A stretch of 64,000 bases of DNA from Taiwanofungus camphoratus (lineage: Eukaryota > Basidiomycota > Agaricomycetes > Polyporales > Taiwanofungaceae): positions 62,001 through 126,000 of the forward strand of contig CP021230.1 of assembly GCA_003999685.1 (NCBI GenBank), read 5' to 3'. Below the pieces are notes generated by a model, which made no database searches, had not been told where the DNA came from, and worked only from the letters and a program-made list of their open reading frames with translations. A program made the translations under genes and the position numbers. Positions 1 to 10,318 of the stretch are shown one piece after another (within the stretch, counting starts at the first letter, position 1; each line of letters starts with the position of its first letter).

Positions 1-3000
1 GGGTGACAGCCTGTTTTTTTGCCACGGCGTGAGTTAAGCGGCCACAGCACAGTAATATTGGTGACATTAGTCGCCCAATAGGGTGGAAGGGTGGCCCTCA
101 TTGGGTGCCCTTCATGAACTCACCGCGCTCAAAGCGCAGCCTTCTCCATGTACCGGTCAATCTGGATGCGGATGGGGACCAACCCATCCAACATCTCCAT
201 CGCCCTGATCAGTGTGGTCTTAAAGCAGCCAGTGATCCACCAAGCTGCCCTAGACTGAGCGATCTGTAATTCTTTTGCAGCCAATTTGAGGCCCTTCCAC
301 TGTGGGTTCCACCACAGTTGAGCGCCATATAGCATCAACGAAATGATGTGCATAATATAGAGCCGCCGCTTGTTGATGGGATGGAATCCACGTGCCGAGT
401 TTCCGAGCATGCAGAGGGCGTTGCACATGCTAGCTGCCTTATTAGCATAGAACCACACGTGCGCATGGAAGCTAAGCTTGGGGTCCAAAAAGAACCCAAG
501 ATAGCGCATAGTGTCCTTTGCTTTCAAAGTGACATCATGTCCATCAGTTCGAATGGTTAGATCTGGGCCAAGGGGTCGAGAAGTTGAATAGCCCTTCTGG
601 CGCTTCCAGAAGTGCATCAACTTCAACTTGTCTCCTTCAATGCCTAAACCTAAACAGTTCAGATCGCCAACAATATCATGGAAGACATCCACCAAAATGA
701 CATTATTCTTTAGCACAAGGGCTTGTGGGCTGTCATCAACAGCCTTCGGTGAAGCCGCCATGATGAGACCATCATCCACATAGAATTGGGTCCTGATACA
801 GCCTGGCTGTATCAAATGGACGGGCGCCCACTTGTGTATAACCAGTGCAATGTAAACCCCGGATAGAATCGGGGATAGACTTGAGCCCTGGCCAACTCCG
901 ACATCAAAGTCAGATGGATCAGTCAGGGTACCATTGAACAAGAATCAGGTTTTCCTCCCAATCAAGTAATTTGCCATGAAATTACAGAGCTTGCTATTGA
1001 AGCCCTGCTTTCGCATGATTCCTACCAGCGCATCATGGTTGATGGATGGGTAGAACTGGGACACATCAAGCAATAGCATCGATGGGATAAGGTTTCGTGC
1101 CCATGCCTCTTTAACATTGTGCATAAGCTGGATGCTAGCATCGGTGGTGCTATGCTGCATAGCCTCACTAAACTGACATGGGTGTAGGATTCCCCACTTT
1201 TGGGCATCCCACTGCATGCGCTTGGCAATGATCTTTTCGAACAATTTGCCAAAGCAGTTTAGCAAGCAGATAGGCCTGTAGGCCTTCGCTAGCATATAGT
1301 CTGGTTTGTTTGGTTTGGGTAAGACCACCATAACAGACCGTTTAAAGGTGCTCGGATAAACCTCAAAATTGAGGCAAGCGTTATAGTATACGTGCAGCCA
1401 TTGCCGCACGTGTATACCAAGATCGGTCTTGATGCCCTCTTCAGAGTGCTCGATCCGGTCCACCAACCATTTAATCCACATCCAGTTCACGTGATCAGGA
1501 CTGGGTGTGGAGGTATTGCTAGTGGATTTGAGATTCTCTCGAATCTCAACCTCACTAATGTCTGGCAAAGTCAACTCCTCTCTTTGAGGAATTTCGTCTA
1601 TGAAAGACAGATCCACTGACCGTGGGTTGGCCGGTGTAAACTGAGCTTGGAAAGCACGACTGAGATCAGTTGCACTTTGGACTGGTGCACCGTCAGCTTG
1701 ACACAACTGAATAGTGGCCTCTTGCCATCTCAGCTTTGTCCAAGCGACAAAGTCTGAGATCAGTTGGGGATTGGACTCATCCATGATCCGATCAAAGTGT
1801 GCACGCTTCACCCACTTCGTGGCTCGACAAAGTGTTGCACGTTGTTTGTGCTGTTCGGATCGAAGTTTGGCAGCAATATCATAAGCATCTGATGTGGCCT
1901 GGGCCAGGGGCCCAGCCTGATGGTGCAGATAGCGGTACTGCTCGGATGCTGCACTAAGGCGGTGCTGGGTGTTCGCAAGCTTAGTGGCCGCACGGGAGCA
2001 TGCAGCATCCCACCACAACTTTGAGCATTTAGATGGGCACTTTATTGATGAATACTCCATCCATAGTCTTTGAAGGTCTCGCTCAAGACAGTCCCCCATA
2101 CGTTCAACACCTTGGGTGCTGCTGAAATGTGTAGGGTAATCAGCGAACAATTTTGCCGTTGCCGTCACAAATTGTTGGGCTGTGTCACCGGTGCAAGGTA
2201 TACCCCGCACTGGTTCTGGCTCAACTTCAATCAGCATCTCCCATTGCAGGACTGCATGGTCACTGTTATGGCGATGTGACATGAGTACGTGAAGTTCTTG
2301 ACCTTCATAGTACACTGGGTCGATCCACACCAAGTCAATGACTCCAGGCATGAGAGCGATATTGTGAGAACGCCAAGTGACTGGACTGTCCTGGGCATTC
2401 ATCAAGACCAGATCAAGTTCGGCCTGGGCCAACTCGATAAGGCGATTAGAATCAGCATAGCACGGAGGCCGCACTCTAGATCCCGCAGCACGTGCATCCC
2501 ACAATGGGTGGTGGAGATTGAAATCTCTGCACATGCACGCAATGGGTGGAAGCGTGTGGATACGTGTTTCCAAATATCAGACAGCATCAAAGGTGGTGCT
2601 GTCATTATACACGTTCAGGACATGGAAATCTCCGAATGGAAGCTTAAGCGCTATCAAAAGGCAATCCTTATGGGAAACGCTATGGGTGACAACTTGTGGA
2701 GAGGCCGAAGCCCACTGCTTGTTGACATAAACTGTGACCCAGGAATCTTTTGATGCCCCTAAGCATTTGAACAAGGCGTGAGCAGACGTATTTTCATACG
2801 CCTCTCCATCCCGTGACTTAGCTGAGGTTACATCCTTGATGTGTCCCCAATATATTTCTTAAATACAGATAATATCAGCATCCCTATGTCTCTCAAGTAG
2901 AATGCTCGTATTCTCCGCAGATTTCTGAACATTCACACTGATACAAGTAAGTATGGGCCTAGTAGGTTCATCTCACATATTGTCGCCATCAGCCATAGGG

Positions 3001-3635
3001 CTGGGTGTATGGGAGGGGTCCGCTTCCACCATCATGGGGGTATCAGGCTGTTCATTAAGTTGTGAGACCGGCGGAGTTCTGAACGGTGGGGCCAAAGCAC
3101 CATCAGAAGAATCCAGTTCACATGGTAGCCCATCAAGCCCACAGGGGGCTGGTGGCACGGAGCCCGAGCCAGTGTGCAATGCACTACCAGCATGGGCAAA
3201 GGGCATGGAGACAGCAAGGCTGCCTCCAGCGCTAATGTATTCGTCACCCCCTCCCTCAGAGGGGATTGAGCAACTCCTATGTTGTTGTGAATTGACTGGC
3301 ACTATGTCCATCAATTCAAAGAGAGGACCTCCCGAGAGGGATGAACTCGAAGTGGATCTCTCTCCATAAAAGGGTGAGGTCAGAAATGTGTCCAGAGGAC
3401 GAGAGCTTGGATAATCCAAGTCAGCTTGAGTGTGATGAGCAGGGCAGCCGCCATGCACTGACATCGCACTCGATGAGGAGGGTGCACCATCAGTCCTAAG
3501 ACCAACAGCGGCTATAGGGGCACCAGTAGGAGAAGAAAATGAAAGGATATGAGAAGATTTAGACATGCTTGGCACGGGCGCTAAATCAAGATGATGATGG
3601 TACTGGTTCAAGAAGCAGCAGACCCGGATTGTCAA
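1..3635 (-). mobile_element. LINE 1: non-LTR retrotransposon, EN-RT, partial at left edge
   Basis: A single reading frame on the minus strand runs from about 3635 to position 1 and is cut by the window edge. From about 2960 it encodes an APE-type endonuclease (starts near RPILTCISVNVQ, then DADIICI, later RDFNLHHPLWD). It then encodes a reverse transcriptase with LPKPNKPDY, AYRPICLL, GQGSSLSPILSG and the catalytic YVDD near 780. The N-terminal 220 residues (2973-3635) are Ser/Pro-rich and may be a leader or ORF1-like region. The RNase H expected downstream lies outside the window. The frame has six in-frame stops (low coordinates 120, 129, 945, 2577, 2859, 2973), five TGA and one TAA, and no frameshift that I could find. 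It is dead, of I/Tad-like type by domain order. The 5' end is not located; it probably lies between 3635 and 3760. Confidence 0.85.
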
Positions 3636-3762
3636 TACCTTGAAGGTGGCAGATAAGGCTGGGCAATGCAGTCACCATAGCAATGATTACAATATAGTCA
3701 AGGTTTATATACTCATCTAATCTCAGATAATAGAAATGTTTTTTTTTGCTGATGCCCCTTAC

Positions 3763-3921
3763 CGTAATCAGGCTCGTCAGCATCTTCAGCAGCCACTCCT
3801 CCAGCTTATTCTCGCTCTCTTTCAGCTCCAGCAACTTGCTATCCAGCTGGTCCGTCGTACAGTACAACGTGTCCCAGTTGAGGGTTATGAGGTCGCACGC
3901 CAACTCCCCTTCAACTGCGGT
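3763..3921 (-). pseudogene. Coiled-coil ORF split by LINE 2 (second part at 18901-18996)
   Basis: On the minus strand this stretch encodes VEGELACDLITLNWDTL followed by heptad-rich sequence (DQLDSKLLELKESENKLEEW) and a likely splice donor GTAAGG at 3762. The same frame begins on the far side of LINE 2 at 18996 (MYIRWFKWRQ...LVTQPQVEGEL) and joins through the duplicated target sequence, so LINE 2 landed inside one open frame. I do not recognise the protein. It is either a small host coiled-coil gene or part of another repeat. A host gene would be inactivated here. Left of 3763 the next exon is not found; LINE 1 lies there. Confidence 0.45.
3901..3921. repeat. Left target-site duplication of LINE 2
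   Basis: CAACTCCCCTTCAACT followed by GCGGT is found again at 18901-18922, where it has one extra T. The two copies bracket the 15-kb nest exactly at the 5' truncation point and the 3' tail of LINE 2. Twenty-one bases is a normal length for a LINE duplication. Confidence 0.8.
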
Positions 3922-4072
3922 AGGTGTAGAGAGCTTTGACCTTATCCTCATCACAGAACTGTGATGGGGCAATATCAGAGGGGAGAACAAAGGACCAGTT
4001 TCAGAAGCGGCAGCAGGATGGACACCAATAATCCCAGTATCAACAGTCCCAGAGGGAAGAAGGCCACGAGCT

Positions 4073-5972
4073 ATGGCATATGTGCGAAAACGAGACAATT
4101 TCACTGTAATCCTACGCTCAGACCTAGCTTATGATCTTGATATGCAGATCCTTGAAGTTCAACAGAACCCACATCCATCGACAATCATTGTGAACCCATA
4201 TAATGACGATAGAAGACAAGATAGGAATTCAGCAGTAAAACGCTCACAACGCATCAACCTTCTGCAGGAGCTACCAATAATCCTCTCGGGCAACTGGAAC
4301 CTCCACCATCCAATGTGGTCAAAGCACGCAACACCGGTGAATGAGTCTACAGAACAAATGGTAGACTGGCTGAATCAGGAAGGGTACACCCTCAAAAACA
4401 AGAAAGGTGAACCCACATTCTACTCACACGCCCACAACTCATGGTCTACAATCGACCTGACATTCCTTAACCCGATGGCAACAACACTGGATGTGGCAAG
4501 AAACTGGACCATAGACAGAATGAAAGCATTCAGCTCTGACCACTTCACATTAAGATGTGACCTGGACTACGGTACAAAGGAAATTGAAAACCCTACAGGT
4601 AAAAGATTCAACTTTAAGGCTGCTGACCCAAAGAAATGGAGGAAAGTGTTCCAAAGGACAAGGGCAAAGCACAATGAGAACCTCCAAATATTGCTCGATC
4701 TGGAGGCAGATCTGATGGAAGAACAACTTGATAACACCATAGAAAGCCTGACCAAAGCCATGCAGGAAGTGAACAAGAAAGCAGTTCCAATACAAAAACT
4801 GAGCGACAAGGTGAGGCCATGGTGGAACGAGGAGCTAGAGATGGCAAACAAGCGCATTGCTGAACAACGCTCAATGAACCTGGATCATCAAAGGCACTGG
4901 GGTATGCAATCAGCTCCCATATCAGCACTGATTAAGAAATCACAGAAATACTTCAAACGACTCTACAAAAAGGCACGCATCAGATGGATAACTGAAACTT
5001 TAGAATCAGCAAAGACAAAGGACATCTGGAGCTTCCCGAAATGGGGCAAAGGCACATGGACATATCTATCACTAGCAATCTCAAGAGAACCAGACAAACC
5101 ATCCGCAGTCCAGCACAAGGATAAGTGCGACGCGCTACAAGAAGAACTTTTCCAACCCCCACCACCGCTCCAAGGGGTGCAATTCCCCAATCTAATGACC
5201 ACTGCAGTAGATGACTTTATACACGTACCGACTACAAGAGAGGAGGTAAGGAACGCAATCTATGATCAGGGAGCTGATAGAGCACCAGGCATAACCCAGA
5301 ACACGTTCCATGCAATCAGATGGACCTGGGAGGTGAGCTCGGAGACAATATCAGCACTAATGCACCACTGCATAAAGACAGGATACCACCCCAAGGCGTG
5401 GAGAAAGGTGATTGCAGTAGCACTACCAAAACCAAGAAAACCGGACTACTCTAACCCACGTGCATACAGACTGATACAACTTCTTGAGTGTCTAGGTAAA
5501 GTCCTCAAATGCATTGTGGCCACTAGATTAGCATACCTGGTCACAACACACAACCTAGTCCCAGCAAACCAATTCGGAGGCAGACCATGTAGTTTCACAG
5601 AAGATGTGATACTGACATTCATTAACGACATAGAGGCGGCACACAACCATGAAAAGGTAACGTCAGCACTTACGTTTGATATCAAAGGATTCTTTGACTT
5701 CATTAATCATAAACGACTACTAACAGTGATGTGAGAAAAGAGAATACCAATCCAATTGATGCGTTGGACTGCATCCTTTCTATCAGAACGACAAGCAGTG
5801 ATATGTTTGGACAGTATTCGGGGTGAGATGAAACCAGTGGAGAATGGGATCCCCCAAGGATCACCAACATCCCCTATCCTATCAATCATCTATGCAGTGG
5901 AGGTACTAGAAATCTTCCAGGCCAAAGCTGAAAATGACAGACATGCAAAGGCCACAGGACTCAAACTACCGG
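4073..5972 (+). CDS. LINE 2 endonuclease and N-terminal half of reverse transcriptase
   Basis: The frame encodes the APE-like endonuclease (SGNWNLHHPMWS near 4290, STIDLTFLNP near 4445). A linker follows, then the RT with ALPKPRKPDY, AYRLIQLLECLGK, the palm strand LTFDIKGFFDFINH and, after a TGA stop at 5732-5734, NGIPQGSPTSPILSIIYAVEV. The coding sequence is open upstream of 4073 to the truncation point at 3922, apart from one stop near 3960, so the Met at 4073 is not the original start. The RT is then cut by a solo LTR whose first base is 5973. Degenerate; no activity expected. Confidence 0.85.
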
Positions 5973-7794
5973 TGATGAGTCCTGTAGCCTCCTGGGCCTC
6001 AAATCACAATTTTAGGAGCTTTCCACCCCTAACAGACCATCCTATGACTCTTCTACAGCCTACGACAGGTGGGATAGGTTCCTATAATGTTCCTAACACC
6101 TCCTGTCCTTCCTAAACCCTTCTAACACCCTACAAAGTCCTGCAAAGTCACATGAAATGCTATGAGGTTTCGAACGCTAGCCACGAAGTCCCTAACTCCT
6201 GCTAAGTCCACTATCAGGCACTGTCGGCCCTCCCATACTGTTCTATTGGATCTAGGTCCCAGCTACTATGTCACTCATCTCGGAATTAGCTAAGAAGTCT
6301 TAGCTAAGTCTCTCCTAGCTCTTGTGATTGCAGCCACCTCCGATAGGCTTCGAAACAGTTCGAAGTTCTGAAGGCTGGACTTAGGAAGCCTTGCACACCC
6401 CATGGGTCTCGATCCTATGCCATAAGGTCCTCCTATGGCACATCCATATGATCCTCCACCCATTTAGGACACCTCCTACCCTGATTAGGCCAAGTCCTGC
6501 TGCTAGAAACTTTGTACGCTCTTAGCCCACTAAGATAGTTGATCATGGTGCATGGCTGCTCTTGGATAGTCATCCCGCCCTCATAAATGAACTTGGTCAC
6601 CTTTCTACTGTACGTAATTCCCCTGTTTCAGTTCCTATTTAGTTTCTATCCGCCTCGTGTTCACTTCAGAGCCCATGCGCTGTAGTACACATTTTGGACT
6701 TGTAAGAATCACTTCGCGCAAGAATAGTTCACCTCATGCTCCCCTATTTAGTCAGAGGTAGTTTACTATGTATGAGAGAGACCTCTCAGTGCACGCTTCT
6801 CCCTTTGGAATACAAGTTCTTCTGTAGCTCTGATCTCAGAGAAGTGTCACAAGTACCACCTTAGGAATGGTCCTAAGCCCCTAAGTCTCCACTCCAGCTC
6901 CGTTTCAGCATCTTTGAACTACGTCTACGCTCACAATATATCTACAAACTACGTCTACGCTCACGATATATCTACAAACTACGTCTACGCTCACGATATA
7001 TCTACAAACCACGTCTATGCTTCCCGAACTACGCACTACAATCCACAAAGTCGCCGTGACTTCACACTCTTCAGCACATCTTATAGCACCTATCTGGTGG
7101 GCCTCCGTCTTAGTTATACCCTTAGGCTCACATTGCATCATCTCTACGTCCTACGAATAGCCCTACGACTCTCTGATAGCCTTCATTTTAGGCCATAGTA
7201 CATCCCTCTACACCTTCGAACTACCCGACCTACACCTTGAAGTCATCAGACACTTCGGAACTTCCAGCGATCTTGTCCTCTCATCCCTATTCCAAGTATT
7301 AGCTCTCCAAACCATCTGACCTCTTCTACAGGTCTCCTATGCTAGCCAAATCTCGCCCACCTCGCTCTAACAAGCCTTGAAGCCTTACACCCTTTAGCTA
7401 ACTCTAGTTAAAAGACTTCGCAGCAGTCTCATACCATTTGCCAATTAATTGAAGCTATATTCCATTGGCTTATTGCTCTCTAACTCCATACAGCCTACGA
7501 AGTCAGCTCGTGCGCTTTAGCTAAAAACTTCAAAGGACTTCGCAGAACCTCGAAGGACTTCACGCACTTCGGAGGGCCTCGCAAGGCCTTAGGGATCGTC
7601 TAGCACTTAGAAACAAGATCCTGTCACGCAGGACCCTTGGCCCCTTACTCCCTCACTTACAAAAACAAGACATACAGGTTTCCCAATATCATACAGGTTG
7701 TAGCTCCTCCCCTCACATCCCCACAGTTCACACCCTACCTTCTAGCCACGTTGCAGAGCACTCCCTAGGTACCAGGGTCCTCTAGATCGTATCA
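5973..7794 (+). mobile_element. Solo LTR, family 1 (copy 1)
   Basis: This 1822-bp block begins TGATGAGTCC and ends GGTC/GATC-type GTATCA, and is flanked by a perfect 4-bp duplication CCGG (5969-5972 and 7795-7798). It interrupts the LINE 2 RT. Two more copies lie at 13511-15173 and 60841-62606, each with its own 4-bp duplication. It carries no protein domain of its own; the 95-residue ORF at 6914-7198 comes from an internal 30-bp tandem repeat (about 6916-7015). Fossil of an LTR retrotransposon whose internal region has been lost. Family relationship not determined. Confidence 0.85.
6916..7015 (+). repeat. 30-bp tandem repeat inside solo LTR copy 1
   Basis: The unit ACTACGTCTACGCT followed by CACGATATATCTACAA occurs about three and a half times in a row. 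The family-1 copies at 60841-62606 (near 61788-61850) and 13511-15173 (near 14180-14240) have only one to two units, so the array has changed length between copies. Confidence 0.85.
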
Positions 7795-7798
7795 CCGG

Positions 7799-9760
7799 AC
7801 AACTCGACAGCGACAAATCTAATCATGTTTGTAGACGATGGAAAACTGTACGTATCCTCTGAATCATTAGACACTAATGTGCGTATCCTCAAGATAGGCT
7901 AAAAAGTTGTTGACAAATGGCTAGAGAGCATTGGGCTCGCATCAGACATGGTAAAACGAGAACTAATGCATTATTCCAAGCGCAGACACAAACCAGGAGA
8001 CTCGCCTTCTACCTTACTTCTGGACGTCAATGGGGATGAGAGAGAAATAAAGGCAGAGATGAACACCAAATGGCTAGGGGTATATCTTGATAGGTGACTG
8101 ACATTTGATTTTCACGTGAAACAGATAGCAGGAAGAGCGAAAAAAACAGTCAATGGTTTGAGAATGCTCACAAACACAGTTCAAGGCCTTTCACAAGAAC
8201 ACCTGAGGACACTGTACATAGCATGTGTCAGGCCGACGATGACATACACTAGCGTGGCATGGTGGACAGGGAAGCAACTTCATGTAAACTGCCTGGAACG
8301 AGTACAATGATGGGCTCTTCAACTAATCTGTGCAGCCTTCCGCACAACCCCTATTATAGCATTGGAGATAGAAGCAGCCATCTCCCCTATCAGACAACAT
8401 TTGGAACTAACGAGTGACAGAGCAGCTATTTGATTGAACAAACTAATGCCCTACAGTCCTATTCTACACAGATTACCGTAAACATGGAGGATCCTTGAAG
8501 TCAAAGCCCCACCGCCACTGCTACCAACGCACATAAAACCTACACCAAGAAGAAGCAAACCAATGAAAATGACACAACTATGCAAACTGGCACTCCGATC
8601 AGACCCTCTAGACAAAAAAATTCTCCCCCTATGCCTACCACCATGGAAGAAGACAATTCCAGACTTCAATGGCCACCTAAAAGTCACACCAGCGACAAAA
8701 GGCATATCAAAGGATGACGCCTCACTAGAACACATCCTAAAGGTAGGAGTGTTCGCTAACTCACCCCAACACTTACTTGTGTATTCAGACGGCTCCATGC
8801 TGGAGACAAGAGGAAGCAGAAGAGTGGGGGTGGGGTATGTAGCCCTAAAGCAACACATACCAATCTCCTCAAGAAAGATCAGGCTAGGCAAAAAAAGCAG
8901 AAGTATACAATGCAGAGCTTGCCAGTCTATCATGGGCAGCGAGAGACGTTGCCACATATATTCAAAAAACTGACCCAGGCATAAAGCACTTACATTTCTA
9001 TGCAGATAACACTTCAGCTATCAAGACAATCTTTGAACCAAAGGCAGGACCAGGCCAAGGACATGCAAGGATATTCCGAGAAATCACGATCACCTTCCTA
9101 GAGGCACACCCAGAGAACACTGTCAAAGTAGAATGGACCCCAGGTCATAAAGGCATACGAGGCAATGAACTAGTGGACCAGTTAGCCAAGAAAGTGACAG
9201 AACTTGACGGAGGACCAACGAAGGCCACAAGATCTCACATGCTATGCAGAGCCAAAGAAAGAGCCAAAGAAGAATGGGTAAAGACATGGAAATGCACCAC
9301 ACCTTCAGGCAGATACGCCACTGCAAACCATCTCCAACCACAGATGCACCCCCGAAAGCCATTCACAACACTCCCAAGAGAGGTATACGGAAGACTAGTG
9401 CAATGCCATACAGGCCACGGGTTCTTAGGCGAGTACTATGATCAATTTGTACCATCTGAAATAGTTGAATGCCCTTGCGGAGCCAAACGACAGACCAGAC
9501 AACATATATTACAACACTGCCCTAGATACAAAAGGTACAGACACATACTACGGAAAACTAGCAAAACCATCAAACTACCAATCATCCTTGACACGCAAGA
9601 AGGGATTGAAGCACTAGGACAGTTCATCAAGGCAAGCGGAGCAATGACGAAAAGTGGCGAGAGAAAAGGGGAAGAGGAACAGAGGCATGAGGACAAGGAG
9701 GAAGGAGCAAGACAGAGCGATGTCGAAGAAACAGAGGGTGAAGAAGAAGATGTACGATAG
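7799..9760 (+). CDS. LINE 2 C-terminal RT, RNase H and Cys/His tail
   Basis: Immediately after the solo LTR the RT resumes with NLIMFVDDGKLYVSS (catalytic FVDD near 7830), then KWLGVYLD and the thumb region. RNase H follows: LVYSDGSML near 8780, the NAELASLSWAARD stretch near 8915 in a shifted frame, HFYADNTSAIKT near 8995 and VEWTPGHKGIRGNELVD near 9130. The C-terminus (9460-9530) has CPCGAKRQTRQHILQHCPRY, a Cys/His motif common at the end of fungal I/Tad-like LINEs, then a Lys/Glu-rich tail to the stop at 9758-9760. In-frame stops lie near 7901, 8096, 8309, 8431 and 8479, and one frameshift lies near 8890. Confidence 0.8.
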
Positions 9761-9963
9761 AACAGCCAGAACACGGTGCTCACTGCACAGCAACACACCG
9801 TCCCCAACAACTCCCCATAATGCAACTGACACACACCCGTGCACCAGGGGAACAATACCGACTTGCACCCCTGGAAGAAGACCAACCCCAACCGCAAACC
9901 TCTCCATTGTACCCCCTTATGCAAGCAACTTTCCCAATCTCACACAGGATAATATGCCAGTTC

Positions 9964-9997
9964 ATCAGGAAAAACCTCCCGCACTAATTAGCACTAA
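9964..9997 (+). repeat. Left terminal inverted repeat of Plavaka element
   Basis: These 34 bases equal the reverse complement of 18585-18618. Degenerate copies of AGCGCTAATTAG follow to about 10025 and may be sub-terminal transposase binding sites, as is usual in CACTA elements. Confidence 0.85.
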
Positions 9998-10318
9998 CTG
10001 AGCGCTAATGAGCGCTAATTAGGGAGATTAGACGGTTATTCATAATTAGATTGGTCCATCATATAATAAGAGCTTTTATCAGCCTTAGTGCACAATTAGT
10101 GTATCATTAGAGGTCACCGAAAAGCCATTAGCTACTTACGAGAGTGTATTATCCTCAGTGAATGCTAACTGCAAGATATCAAATTGAACATGTATTGAAT
10201 GTTAAGTCATACAGTGCACAAGTAACTACCAGAAAGCAGTAACAACGCAATATTAAATGTAGAATGTGTCATATTTCAGTCGACATCCATCCCAGTCAAA
10301 TCGAGGATAGCGAGTGAT

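Noticed and set aside
6905-7198. Open frames on both strands with repeated NYVYAHDIST-like peptides
   Set aside because: They are translations of the 30-bp tandem repeat inside a solo LTR; no start context or conserved protein.
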